A DNA stretch of 64,000 bases, from positions 5,580,001 through 5,644,000 of the forward strand of contig NZ_JACHIS010000001.1 of NCBI RefSeq assembly GCF_014203365.1, read 5' to 3'. How positions within the stretch are numbered: position 1 is the first letter of the stretch; every line of letters starts with the position of its first letter. Made by a program: the position numbers and the translations under genes. The notes beneath the pieces were generated by a model, which worked only from the letters and a program-made list of their open reading frames with translations, did no database searches and was not told the origin of the DNA. Of this stretch, positions 16,113 to 25,163 are shown in pieces. This DNA is from Actinoalloteichus hymeniacidonis. GTDB lineage: Bacteria > Actinomycetota > Actinomycetes > Mycobacteriales > Pseudonocardiaceae.

Positions 16113-16736
16113 CTACCGCAGCCGGTAGCGGGCGCCCATCGTGGCGACGGCGTCGTCGACCGCGGAGTCCACCTCGGCCGTGGTGGGGGCCCAACCGACG
16201 ACGAGCAGTCGCGGCCAGAAGATGTAATTCGAGATCATGCCCATGAACTGGGTGGTGGCCATGACGGGATCCTCGATGCGGGCGGTCCCGGCGTCATGTT
16301 CTGCGGCGAGATAGCGCTGGACGGACTCGAAGAACGGCATCTTGCCGAGGTCGAAGTGGGTCGTGGCGAGCGCGGGGAATCGGGGCATCTCGGCGATGAC
16401 GATTCGGTAGAGGCCGACCATCTCGGGTCGGGACATGAGTGCGGCATAACGGCGGCCGTACTCCCGCAGCCCACGTTCGAGGTCACCGGTCTGCGGTGCG
16501 GGACGCTGGTCATCGCCCGTGCTCCAGTGCTCGGTGACCATGGCCTCGAACAGGTTCGCCTTGGTGGGGAACTGCTTGAAGAGAGTGGCCTTGGAGACCT
16601 CCGCAGCCTCCGCGATCCCGGCCAGAGATGTGCCCGCGTAGCCGTTGTCGAGGAACAGGCCGGTGGCCGCACTGATGATCGCGGCTCGCTTCTGCTGCGC
16701 GAGCTGCTGGTGGTAGGTCCCGGTCCTCGTCGCCAT
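16113..16736 (-). CDS. TetR-family transcriptional regulator
   Basis: A 207-residue repressor. The start ATG at 16736 gives MATRTGTYHQQLAQQKRAAI. The TetR DNA-binding helices run from about residue 16 to 62 (AAIISAATGLFLDNGYAGTS, then GIAEAAEVSKATLFKQFPTK). The C-terminal domain contains several hydrophobic helices for ligand binding and dimerisation. The gene is divergent from an SDR/Ddn pair, and two copies of an imperfect GAGTC-N4-GACTC palindrome lie between them, so it probably represses that pair and itself. The inducer is unknown. Confidence 0.87.
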   Translation of the reverse strand: MATRTGTYHQQLAQQKRAAIISAATGLFLDNGYAGTSLAGIAEAAEVSKATLFKQFPTKANLFEAMVTEHWSTGDDQRPAPQTGDLERGLREYGRRYAALMSRPEMVGLYRIVIAEMPRFPALATTHFDLGKMPFFESVQRYLAAEHDAGTARIEDPVMATTQFMGMISNYIFWPRLLVVGWAPTTAEVDSAVDDAVATMGARYRLR

Positions 16737-16764
16737 GGGCTCATGATGCCCCAGCGCGCGAGGC

Positions 16765-16826
16765 GAATCACTTGACTCACCTCCTTGGCCGCGCCTACCT
16801 TGAAGGTAAGGCGAGTCACTCGACTC
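16765..16826. promoter_or_regulatory. Twin TetR operators and SDR promoter
   Basis: GAATCACTTGACTC (16765-16778) and GAGTCACTCGACTC (16813-16826), each followed by ACCTC, form a direct repeat of palindromic sites 48 bases apart. The first overlaps a TTGACT that could be the -35 box, with TACCTT 18 bases on; the second lies just past the expected transcription start. This is a double-lock operator layout for the divergent TetR. Confidence 0.6.
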
Positions 16827-16848
16827 ACCTCTACGAAGGAGCGCGCTC

Positions 16849-17628
16849 GTGCAGCGATTCGAGAACAGGACCGTCATCGTCACTGGTGCAGGCGGCGGGA
16901 TGGGCAGCAGCCACGTGCGCGCCTTCCATGCTGCGGGGGCCAATGTCGTGGTGGCCGACCGGGAGACGGAACGCGGCGAGCAGCTCGTCGCAGCGCTCGG
17001 CCCTCGGGCGATGAACGTACGGCTGGATGTCACCAGCGAGACGCAGTGGACGGCAGCCATCACGGCAGTCCAGGAGCGCTTCGGGCCGGTGTCGGTACTG
17101 GTGAACAACGCAGGTATCCAGCAATCGGCAGCACCGATCGAACACACAGATCCAAGCGTGTTCCAGCGCGCCATGGACATCAATGTGACGGGCCAGTTTC
17201 TCGGTATCCGCGCGGTGACGCCGTCGATGCGCGCCGGGGGCGGAGGCTCGATCATCAACATCGCGTCGACCATGGGCAACGTGGGCACGGCCTACTACGC
17301 GGCCTACACCGCCAGCAAATGGGCCGTGCGTGGCCTGACGAAGACGGCGGCGCTGGAGCTCGGCCGGGACGGGATCCGGATCAACTCGGTGCACCCCGGC
17401 GTGGTCTCGACACCGCTGATCAATACCCCGGTAGCCCCGGGCGAGCGCCCGATCTCGGACTTCTATTCACCCGAGCCGTATGCGATCCCGCGCATCGGCC
17501 AACCCGAGGACATCTCCCGCCTGCTCCTGTTCCTTGCGTCCGACGAGGCGTCGTACGCGACCGGCTCGGAGTTCGTGGTCGACGGCGGGCTGCTGCTCGG
17601 ACCTGCTCTGCAGTACGAGGCGGCCTGA
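16849..17628 (+). CDS. SDR-family NAD(P)-dependent oxidoreductase
   Basis: A classical short-chain dehydrogenase of 259 residues, starting at a GTG with GAAGGAG upstream. The cofactor loop TGAGGGMG is at 12-19, an Asp at the end of beta-2 (VVADRE) favours NAD, the NNAG motif is at 86-89 and the active-site set is Asn112, Ser140, Tyr153 and Lys157 (YTASK). The C-terminus closes with FVVDGGLLLG. The substrate is unknown; the family oxidises or reduces alcohols, ketones or steroids. It is coupled to the next gene through a TGATG junction and probably repressed by the divergent TetR. Confidence 0.9.
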   Translation: MQRFENRTVIVTGAGGGMGSSHVRAFHAAGANVVVADRETERGEQLVAALGPRAMNVRLDVTSETQWTAAITAVQERFGPVSVLVNNAGIQQSAAPIEHTDPSVFQRAMDINVTGQFLGIRAVTPSMRAGGGGSIINIASTMGNVGTAYYAAYTASKWAVRGLTKTAALELGRDGIRINSVHPGVVSTPLINTPVAPGERPISDFYSPEPYAIPRIGQPEDISRLLLFLASDEASYATGSEFVVDGGLLLGPALQYEAA

Positions 17629-18041
17629 TGGACTCCGCAGTCCGCGCAGCGATCGAGATCACGCCCGCCGCCACGACGCGGGAGCGGATCATCGACATCA
17701 CGACCACCGGCCGACGCACCGGTTTGCCCCGCCGCATCGAGATCTTCTTCTACCACGTCGCAGAACGCACCTACCTGTGCAGCGGCACCGTGCCCTCGCC
17801 CCGCTGGTACGTGAATCTGGTGGCGAACCCCGCGTTCACCTTCCACCTCAAGCACGGGGTGCGAGCGGACCTACGGGCCACCGCGCGGCCGGTCACCGAG
17901 GAGCAGGAGCGTCGTGCCGCGCTCGGCGAGATCGTCGCCGACCTCAACCAGCCGGCCAATCCGGGCACCCTGGCCCAACCCGTGCGGCTGGAGGATTGGG
18001 TGCGGCACTGCAAGCTGGTCGAGGTGTCCTTCCTCGACTAG
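17628..18041 (+). CDS. Deazaflavin (F420)-dependent nitroreductase family protein
   Basis: A 137-residue split-barrel protein of the Ddn/DUF385 family, whose known members use reduced F420 to reduce quinones or nitro compounds. Visible marks are TTTGRRTGLPRRIEIFFY (about 26-43) and SPRWYVNLVANPAFTFHLKH (about 60-80), matching the G-R-x-T/S-G...R and NW-x-x-N-L...P patterns. The ATG overlaps the SDR stop (TGATG), so the two enzymes are made together and may act on the same compound. Confidence 0.82.
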   Translation: MDSAVRAAIEITPAATTRERIIDITTTGRRTGLPRRIEIFFYHVAERTYLCSGTVPSPRWYVNLVANPAFTFHLKHGVRADLRATARPVTEEQERRAALGEIVADLNQPANPGTLAQPVRLEDWVRHCKLVEVSFLD

Positions 18042-18547
18042 ATAGTTCGTCCGCCTAGCCTGCACAAGCACTCAAGCCAGACATCGGCCGCCTCGGACGT
18101 GGCTTGCCGCGCACCGGCGCCGGCGCGGAACAGGCCGGTGCAGCAGGCAGCCACAGCCAAGGGGGTTGCCGGTGTCACCCTCGCCAGGCGCAGGCGCAGC
18201 GAAGAGGCCACAAACCGGCAACGAGTCCTCCGGTTAAACGGAGAATGCGCCGGATCCGGCACGCCTGATCACACCATTCGGCGGCAACAAATTTGGTTGT
18301 GATATTCGCGCGAGTATCCCGACAATTCGGATCCGCGCCGTTCCACCTGCGATTCCCCGGCTAACCGCCACCCAATACGCCAAAGTGCCCCATAGTGTCG
18401 GCGGGCTGTCTTACCCTGCCGACCACAGCTTCGCCGAAAGCGAATGCTGCTGGGGACTCGTGGCGATACATCAAGCAACACGAATCGCACATCGCTGGTG
18501 GTGGTCGCGTTCCTCTTTCGATGCCGCCGAGCCAGAAAGCGTCCGCC
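18042..18547. other. Intergenic region before the DUF4132 gene
   Basis: About 500 bases without a gene I can support. The DUF4132 frame is open through the last 150 bases (from 18395), but that part lacks a ribosome site. A short GC-rich inverted repeat (GCGCACCGGCGCCGGCGC) near 18109 may belong to the end of the preceding operon. Confidence 0.45.
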
Positions 18548-21500
18548 GTGACCGATCCACTCCCCGCCGACGAAGACGTTCTCGTGCTGCCGCCCGAGTG
18601 GTTTCCCCACCTCGCCCCTCGGCGTGGCGGGCACCTGCTTCCGGTCGTGCCCATCAAGAAGGCGATCGAGAAGGCGGACAAGCTCGTCGCCGCCGCTCAG
18701 GAGACCATCGAACAGCGGCTCCTGGGGAACACAGCGTGGGCGCGCTTCACCGCAGCGGCGCGCGAGCATCAGGCGGGAAATCCTTCGCCGTTGGGCGCGG
18801 CCGTGCTTGCCGGGATCGTGGCGAGCACCCTCACCGACGCCAAGCTGCAACGGCTGGAGGTGTTCGCCGACGCCTGGGCCGCCGCGCACGGGGTGGTCTT
18901 CGCGGCGGAAGCCGTCGCCGAGTTAGCCGACATGACCGTGACCTCGGCGTACTCCGGTTCGGCGCGATCCTGGCGGGGCAGCAACAAGACCCACCTGTTG
19001 GAGGGTCCACGCCTGCGTTCCCGCGACGAGCAGCACGTCGACCGATGGCCTGGCGAACCGATCGCACGCCGGGTTCGCGCCCTGCTGGCCGAGGCGGACG
19101 AGGCGCTCTATCGGCGGGCTGTTCACGCCCTCGAACCGAGGCCACACGGCCGTTTCCGCAACGTCGTCACGGCGTTCCTACTGCCGACCGAACAATGGCA
19201 GCAGCACGAGGACAGGGGCATCGGCGCCGCTGAAGTCGAGTTGCGACTGCAGACCACCACGTCGTTCACCGAGGTCGCGCTGCTGCTCAGCCACACCGAG
19301 GGCGTCCGGCGCGCCTACGAGAACAATCCGCGTGGACTGGTGTTCACCCTGGTGGAAGGGCTCGCAGGGTCGGCCCACCCCGAGAAGCTCGCCGCGTTGC
19401 TGCACGGGATGCGTTCACAGTCCAAGGGAATCCGGGCGTGGTCGGCCCTCTCCGAGGCGTTGGCGGTGGTTCCCACGGACGACGCTTTCCTGGCGTTGGT
19501 CGGCGTCGGACTCGCCGACCCGCTGGTGAGTGCGGCTCACCGTTTCCCGCGCCGCGCACTGCGATTGCTTGCCAAACCCGTCGAAGACGAGGGCTTCTCG
19601 GAGCGAGCCATGCTGTTGCTTCGGCGGCTCGCGAACTCGTACCCCGAACTGGCTGCGGAGATCCTCGCGAAGCCGTCCACTACAGGGCGGGAGCGGCTGG
19701 CAACAGCCATCCACGCCACAGCCGCACCGGAAGCCGAACCGGCCACCGTGCCTGCCTTACTGGCCGAACCACCGTGGAGCCGTGCAGGCGCGGTCAGCGC
19801 CGATACCACCGTGGTCGAAGGACTCACCCCTGCCGCCGGAACCACCGTTCGTTGGGCGCCGGGTGAACGCGCGGCCTGGCGGTGGCAGAACTTCCAGGTC
19901 GCCAGCAGTTCCCGGACCGGATTCGAAACACGGGCAGCCTCGATCACGAAGTCGCTCGATCAAGGAGACCTATCCGGCGGGAATACCGCCTGGCTGTTCG
20001 CCAACGGACCGATGGACCTCATCGAACCCCTCATCCGAGACGATCGGACCAAACTCGACAGTTGGGAGCTGATCGGCCACGGTCGACGGCTGGCCGCCCG
20101 CCACGGGACGGCGCTGGCCGAGAAGCTACGCCGAGCAGCTGCGGAGGAACCCCGAAATGCCGGGCACACCCTGTTGCCGTTCTGCGACGCCGCCACCGCC
20201 ACCCTGATGGCCCACTGGCGGGCCCGACGGCCCGTGCTGCGGCACCTCGCCGACACCTGGCTGGCCCGTCATGGGTCGGAGGCGGCGACACTCCTGATCC
20301 CGGCGGCCCTCGGCCCCCTCGGCCGGGACCGGCTCCACGCCAGGCAAGCGCTGTGGGTTGCCGCCCAAGGCTGCGAATCCGCCGTCATCGAGGCCGCAGG
20401 CGAACACGGCACCGCAGTCCAGCAATCGATCGCCACGCTGCTGGCCACCAATCCGCTGCTCGACGGCGCACCCGCCGAGGAAGCCGTGCCCGAGCCCGCA
20501 GCCGCAGTTTGGGTCGACGTCGAGGTGCTCCCGCCGGTCCTGTTGTCCTCCGGGGAACAACGGCTGCCCGACGCCGACGTCCGCACCCTGCTCCACGTGC
20601 TGCAACTCCCATGGCTCTCCCGCTCGAGCAAGGCGCTCGTCGAATTCCACGCCCGGTGTGATTCGAGGTCGCTCGCGGAGTTCTGCTGGCAGCTGTTCCT
20701 GGCGAAGTTCCGGATCGATCAACAGGAGGGCGAGAACTGGGAGAAGGCACTCGGCTGCCCGGCGACCAGCTGGGTGGCCCGCGCCCTCGGCTGGTTCGGC
20801 GACGACCAGACCGCCCGCGACATCGTCGAGTTGCTGCGCCACCACAAGGGCAAGGATCTGACCACCTCGCTGTTCACCGCGCTGGCGGACATCGGGACCG
20901 ATCGGGCCTGGAGTCACCTCATCCGGTCGGCTCGGCGTGGCCGGGCCGGCCGCGAGCACGCCGAACTGCTGCTGGCCGCCCACACCTACCGGCAAAGCTG
21001 CTCCACGGCCCAGCTCGCCGATCAGGTTGTGCCGAGACTGGGCTTCTCTGCCGCAGGCACACTCACGGTCGACTACGGAGTCCGCCAGTTCGCGTGCGGA
21101 CTTAACGATGGACTCCAAGTGGTCATCACGGATGGTGCAGGCAAAACCCTCAAGACCCTGCCCCGCCCGGTGCAGAAGGACGAACCGACCGCCGCGGCAC
21201 AGGGCTATCAACGCCTACGCGAGCTGCGCGACGACCTGAGCCGGATCGCCGAAGAACTGGCTCAGCGGCTCGAACGCGAACTGGTCCAGCCCACAGACCG
21301 CAACAGCGCCCAGTTCCGTGCCCAGCTCGGACACCCCATTCTCTGCCCGATGTGGCGCGGACTGGTGTGGCTCGCCATCGACGCCGAAGGCACCCAGCGA
21401 GCGTTCCGGGTCGCCGAGGATGGAACCTTTGCCGATGTCGAGGATGACGAATTCCATCTCGACGACCACAGCACCGTCACCCTCGCCCATCCCGCCCAGC

Positions 21501-21922
21501 TGGGCGATGACCTGCGACGCTGGACCGAACTCTTCGGCGAGTACAAGGTCATCCAGCCCATCGTTCAGCTCGGCCGCCCGGTGCACCGGCTCGAACCCGA
21601 GGAGCGTGGCGCCGTCGAACTCGCGCGTTACCAGGGCAAGAACATCGGGCACGGTCGATTCAAGGACCTGACCATCCGGGGCTGGGAGTGGGCAGAGGGA
21701 CGGGTCGGCAAGCCCTTCGCTCGGCGGATGGGCGCCGTAATGGCCGTGCTGGAGTTCGAGCATTGGGATGGCGCATGGTCCGGCGATCTCGTGATCGCCA
21801 AGGTGCGGATCACCCGGCCGGCGGGCAGCGAGTTCCGCGACGACCACGGCCTGCCGCTGAGCGAACTCGGCCTGGCCGGGGAATCGGAACTGCTCAACGA
21901 CCTGCACGACCTGTTCGCCTAG
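18548..21922 (+). CDS. DUF4132 domain-containing protein
   Basis: A very large soluble protein, about 1124 residues from the GTG at 18548 (TDPLPADEDVLVLPPEWFPH); an ATG at 18521 is an alternative. Much of the middle is made of Ala/Leu/Arg-rich helical repeats, as in HEAT-like scaffolds. The C-terminal ~250 residues, from AAAQGYQRLRELRDDL to FEHWDGAWSGDLVIAKVRIT, match the DUF4132 (MolR-related) module. The function of this family is unsettled; older links to molybdate regulation are weak. There is no signal peptide or transmembrane segment. It stands alone, convergent with rsmA. Confidence 0.78.
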   Translation: MTDPLPADEDVLVLPPEWFPHLAPRRGGHLLPVVPIKKAIEKADKLVAAAQETIEQRLLGNTAWARFTAAAREHQAGNPSPLGAAVLAGIVASTLTDAKLQRLEVFADAWAAAHGVVFAAEAVAELADMTVTSAYSGSARSWRGSNKTHLLEGPRLRSRDEQHVDRWPGEPIARRVRALLAEADEALYRRAVHALEPRPHGRFRNVVTAFLLPTEQWQQHEDRGIGAAEVELRLQTTTSFTEVALLLSHTEGVRRAYENNPRGLVFTLVEGLAGSAHPEKLAALLHGMRSQSKGIRAWSALSEALAVVPTDDAFLALVGVGLADPLVSAAHRFPRRALRLLAKPVEDEGFSERAMLLLRRLANSYPELAAEILAKPSTTGRERLATAIHATAAPEAEPATVPALLAEPPWSRAGAVSADTTVVEGLTPAAGTTVRWAPGERAAWRWQNFQVASSSRTGFETRAASITKSLDQGDLSGGNTAWLFANGPMDLIEPLIRDDRTKLDSWELIGHGRRLAARHGTALAEKLRRAAAEEPRNAGHTLLPFCDAATATLMAHWRARRPVLRHLADTWLARHGSEAATLLIPAALGPLGRDRLHARQALWVAAQGCESAVIEAAGEHGTAVQQSIATLLATNPLLDGAPAEEAVPEPAAAVWVDVEVLPPVLLSSGEQRLPDADVRTLLHVLQLPWLSRSSKALVEFHARCDSRSLAEFCWQLFLAKFRIDQQEGENWEKALGCPATSWVARALGWFGDDQTARDIVELLRHHKGKDLTTSLFTALADIGTDRAWSHLIRSARRGRAGREHAELLLAAHTYRQSCSTAQLADQVVPRLGFSAAGTLTVDYGVRQFACGLNDGLQVVITDGAGKTLKTLPRPVQKDEPTAAAQGYQRLRELRDDLSRIAEELAQRLERELVQPTDRNSAQFRAQLGHPILCPMWRGLVWLAIDAEGTQRAFRVAEDGTFADVEDDEFHLDDHSTVTLAHPAQLGDDLRRWTELFGEYKVIQPIVQLGRPVHRLEPEERGAVELARYQGKNIGHGRFKDLTIRGWEWAEGRVGKPFARRMGAVMAVLEFEHWDGAWSGDLVIAKVRITRPAGSEFRDDHGLPLSELGLAGESELLNDLHDLFA

Positions 21923-21961
21923 CGCCGCTACGCAGACCCGCAACGGACACCGCCGAGGGCC

Positions 21962-22840
21962 TCAGCTCTCGGCGGCTCGCGCCGCGGCGATGGCGGCGAA
22001 CTCGGTGACGGTGAGCTGTTCGCCGCGCTGAGCGGGATCGATGCCCGCAGCGCGCAGCAGTCGTTCGGCCTCCGCAGCCGAACCGGCCCAGCCGGACAAC
22101 GCGGCGCGCAGGGTCTTCCGGCGTTGGGCGAATGCCGCATCGACCACGGCGAACACCTCGCGCCGGGGCGCGTCGGCGGGCGGCTTCTCCCTGCGCTGGA
22201 ACGACACCAGGCCCGAGTCCACATTGGGCACCGGCCAGAACACCCCACGCGGCACATTGGAGGTCCGCCGCACATCGGCATACCAGGCGGCCTTCACGCT
22301 AGGCACCCCGTACACCCGGCTGCCGGGTTCGGCCGCCAGCCGGTCGGCGACCTCGGCCTGCACCATCACCAGGCCGGAGCGCAACGAGGGCAACTGTTCC
22401 AGCAGGTGCAGGACCACCGGCACGGCCACGTTGTAAGGCAGGTTCGCCACCAGGGCGGTCGGCTCGCCGATCTCCTCGGCGCCGACCCGCATCGCATCGG
22501 CGGTGACGACCCGAAGCCGATCGGCCAGATCGGGGGCGCGCTGCGCCACGGTCGCCGGCAGTTTGGCCGCCAGCACCGGGTCGATCTCCACCGCGACGAC
22601 CTCACGGGCATGCGGCAGCAGCGCCAGGGTGAGCGAGCCGAGACCGGGGCCGACCTCCAGAACGACGTCCTCGGCGGAGACACCCGCGATCCAGACGATC
22701 CGACGCACCGTGTTGGCGTCGTGCACGAAGTTCTGGCCCAGCTTCTTCGTCGGCCGGACGCCGATCTCCTCGGCCATCCGACGAACATCGGCCGGACCGA
22801 GCAGGGCGCTCGATCCGGCCGAAGACTGCGATTCGCTCAC
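21962..22840 (-). CDS. rsmA: 16S rRNA dimethyladenosine transferase
   Basis: A 292-residue SAM-dependent enzyme that dimethylates A1518 and A1519 in the 3' terminal hairpin of 16S rRNA; its loss gives kasugamycin resistance. [12 protein letters not shown] (about 30-41) is the family opening, the SAM loop is [13 protein letters not shown] (about 62-74) and the catalytic motif is [10 protein letters not shown] (about 122-131). The start is GTG at 22840. It lies 41 bases past the rpf stop and would normally be followed by ispE, which here is displaced. Confidence 0.95.
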   Translation of the reverse strand: MSESQSSAGSSALLGPADVRRMAEEIGVRPTKKLGQNFVHDANTVRRIVWIAGVSAEDVVLEVGPGLGSLTLALLPHAREVVAVEIDPVLAAKLPATVAQRAPDLADRLRVVTADAMRVGAEEIGEPTALVANLPYNVAVPVVLHLLEQLPSLRSGLVMVQAEVADRLAAEPGSRVYGVPSVKAAWYADVRRTSNVPRGVFWPVPNVDSGLVSFQRREKPPADAPRREVFAVVDAAFAQRRKTLRAALSGWAGSAAEAERLLRAAGIDPAQRGEQLTVTEFAAIAAARAAES

Positions 22841-22881
22841 GCGCGGAGGTTACGGCATCGGCCGTATTCGCACCGACGACC

Positions 22882-23997
22882 TCACTGGGGAAGTCCCAGC
22901 TGGCTCGCGCAGTGCGGCCACGAGTTGTAGCGACCGCCGTTGGCGTCCCGCAGTTTGATCGCCACCGCGATCTGCTGCTCACGGGTCGCCTCGTTGGGGT
23001 AGGTGGCGTATTCGCCGCCGCCGTAGGCGTTCCAGGTCGGAAGGCCGAACTGAAGCCCGCCGTAGTACAGGCCGTTGGAGCTGATGATCTGCCAGTTACC
23101 GGTCGACTCGCACTGCGCGAGCCGGTCCCACACCTCTTCGTCGTCGATCTCGGGAACCTCGGGTTCCTTGGTTCCGATTCGAACGATCCTGGGTTCGGAC
23201 TCGGTAATCGTCTCGACGGAGATCTCTTCGCGCTCGGTCTCCGCCCCGTTCACCGTGACCACGCGGTAGGTGACGAGTTCGACGCCGGGGACGCCTTCCT
23301 CCTCGACCTCCTCCTCACCTTCGAGGATCTCGGGATCCTCGATCTCCTCCAGCTCGGGTTCGATCTCGCGTTCCTCGGTCTGTTCCTCGCTTCGGGTCCT
23401 GGTGATCTCGACGAGTAGGCCGTTCTCCAACTCGGTGACCAGCGGTGGCTCCACCGAGTCCTGCTGTTCGAGGGCCAAGCCCTCGGATTCGAGTAGTTCC
23501 TCGACGGTGGTCGCGTTGGTGGACAGCTCCACCATCTCGCCGCCGCCGTCGATCAGTTGCACGAGCTTGGAGATGTTCAGCTCGACTTCGAGCCCCTCCA
23601 ACGGGATGGGGGTGCTGTGTGGGAGGGACATCTCCTCGGGCTTGACCCGCATGTCCAGTTCGTCGAGGGCATCAGCGAGAGTCAGTGCCTGCGTCCAGAC
23701 CTCGCGGGTCTCCTTGTCGATCTGCAGTGTGAGCAGCCTGCCACGCTTGAGCACGATGGCACTGCCGTCGGCGACGGAGGAGTCGGCCGAAGGCGCCACC
23801 GCATCGTGCTCGCCCGCTTCGAAACCCGCGCTGCTCAGCGCACCCGCCACGGTCGTGGCGAAGGTGCGGATCGAGTGTTGTTCGCCGTCCACGGTGATCG
23901 CGACAGATTTGTCCATCGCGATGGCGGTGCCGGAGCCGCTGATCAGGATGACCAGCACCGCGACCACCATGGCACGCAGCAACGTGCGTTTCTTCAC
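22882..23997 (-). CDS. rpfB: Resuscitation-promoting factor (RpfB-like)
   Basis: A secreted muralytic enzyme of 371 residues that cleaves peptidoglycan to reawaken or expand cells. A signal peptide or anchor (LLRAMVVAVLVILISGSGTA) leads into DUF348-type domains (VAITVDGEQHSIRTF and onward). An acidic, Glu-rich linker (about 205-240) comes next, then a G5-like part (VTYRVVTVNGAETEREEIS). The C-terminal Rpf domain starts at VWDRLAQCESTGNW, where the Glu after Cys is the catalytic acid, and ends at NSWPHCASQLGLPQ; the two cysteines should form a disulphide. Its order between tatD and rsmA is conserved across actinobacteria. Confidence 0.93.
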   Translation of the reverse strand: MKKRTLLRAMVVAVLVILISGSGTAIAMDKSVAITVDGEQHSIRTFATTVAGALSSAGFEAGEHDAVAPSADSSVADGSAIVLKRGRLLTLQIDKETREVWTQALTLADALDELDMRVKPEEMSLPHSTPIPLEGLEVELNISKLVQLIDGGGEMVELSTNATTVEELLESEGLALEQQDSVEPPLVTELENGLLVEITRTRSEEQTEEREIEPELEEIEDPEILEGEEEVEEEGVPGVELVTYRVVTVNGAETEREEISVETITESEPRIVRIGTKEPEVPEIDDEEVWDRLAQCESTGNWQIISSNGLYYGGLQFGLPTWNAYGGGEYATYPNEATREQQIAVAIKLRDANGGRYNSWPHCASQLGLPQ

Positions 23998-24284
23998 CTG
24001 TAGTCCAGCCGTCGTGGTTCCGGGCAGGGGACTCCATTACCGAGTGTCGGGCCGATCGGCGCGATGTGATCAGCGCACTCATCAGTCCACACAAGGGATG
24101 TTCACCACGAAAGCGCGTGACCCCGACTTCGCACGCACTCCGCGCGGGACCACCAGGATTCCCCATCCCGGCTGTTGGCGATCACGGCACAATAACGAGC
24201 TTCACCGCCCCCCGCCAAGACCCCGCCGGAGGCTGTGTTGCCGATCACACGATTGATCGACCTTTTCGTGACCAACGGTGAACC
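23998..24284. other. Leader region of rpfB
   Basis: About 290 bases between tatD and rpfB with no gene. CGATCA and TGATCG (24242-24259) make a small hairpin near the tatD end. The strand read leftward has GGGATGGGGAATCCTGG and other paired G/C blocks that could be a structured leader. Some actinobacterial rpf genes have c-di-AMP (ydaO) riboswitches, but I could not match that consensus here. Confidence 0.4.
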
Positions 24285-25118
24285 CTAGCTCACGGATCGC
24301 AGACGAAATGCTCGTTCCGCGTTCGCCGTCAGGATTCCGGCCATCGTCGCGTCGGACACGCCTCGGACTTCGGCGAGCGCCCGCACGGTGTAAGCGGCGC
24401 AATAGGGTTCATTCGGCCTACCCCGGAACGGATGCGGCGTCAAGAATGGCGCATCGGTCTCGACCAACAACTGTTCCTCGGGCACCAGCGCGGCGGCTTC
24501 TCGCAGGTAACCGGCATTGCGAAACGTCATGGTTCCCGCGAAGGACAACAGATATCCGGCGGCCGCACAGCGCTTGGCGAAGTCGACGTCGCCGGAGAAA
24601 CAATGGAAGACCACCGTCTCGGGAGCGCCCTCTTCGGCCAGTACCCGCAGAATGTCCTCGTGCGCGTCGCGGTCGTGAATCATCAACGGCTTACCGAGGC
24701 TCTTCGCCAACTCGATATGCCAGCGGAACGCCTCCTGCTGGGCGACGGGTGGCGAGTAGTCCCAGTAGTAGTCGAGGCCGGTCTCGCCGATGGCCACCAC
24801 CCTGGGCTGCGCCGCCAGCGCCGCGAGCTCTGATCGCTGCTCATCGGTGAAGTCGGCTGTGCGGGTCGGATGCAGGGCCACGGCGGCGAAGACCCGCTCG
24901 TCCCAACCGGCGGCCTGCACCACCCAACGCGCCGACTCGACGTCGTCAGCCACGGTGATCACCCGGCCGATGCCTGCGGCCTCGGCCCGATCCACGATCG
25001 CGGCCACGTCGGCGGCGGTGCGAGCGCCACAGGCGTCCAGGTGGGTATGCGAATCCACCGCCTGCACCGGAAGTGGTTCCGGCGCAGGCGGTGGTGTGGT
25101 GTCACGCTGCCTGCTCAT
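24285..25118 (-). CDS. tatD: TatD-family metal-dependent DNase
   Basis: A 277-residue TIM-barrel hydrolase using two metal ions; TatD enzymes act as 3'-5' exonucleases in DNA repair. Metal ligands are visible: HTHLDA near residue 25, GETGLDYYW near 117, H in MIHDRDAHEDI, the FHCFSG motif near 172, and ETDAPFLTPHPFRG near 222. The order metG-tatD-rpfB is the usual actinobacterial one. Confidence 0.93.
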   Translation of the reverse strand: MSRQRDTTPPPAPEPLPVQAVDSHTHLDACGARTAADVAAIVDRAEAAGIGRVITVADDVESARWVVQAAGWDERVFAAVALHPTRTADFTDEQRSELAALAAQPRVVAIGETGLDYYWDYSPPVAQQEAFRWHIELAKSLGKPLMIHDRDAHEDILRVLAEEGAPETVVFHCFSGDVDFAKRCAAAGYLLSFAGTMTFRNAGYLREAAALVPEEQLLVETDAPFLTPHPFRGRPNEPYCAAYTVRALAEVRGVSDATMAGILTANAERAFRLRSVS

Positions 25119-25163
25119 CCTGGCAGTCTTGCCTGCCGTGGGACGACCATGCTCATCGAGGGG

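Noticed and set aside
23998-24284. Possible c-di-AMP (ydaO) riboswitch upstream of rpfB
   Set aside because: Only loose likeness (GGGATGGGGAATCC); the conserved ydaO blocks could not be aligned by eye. An Infernal scan for RF00379 would decide.
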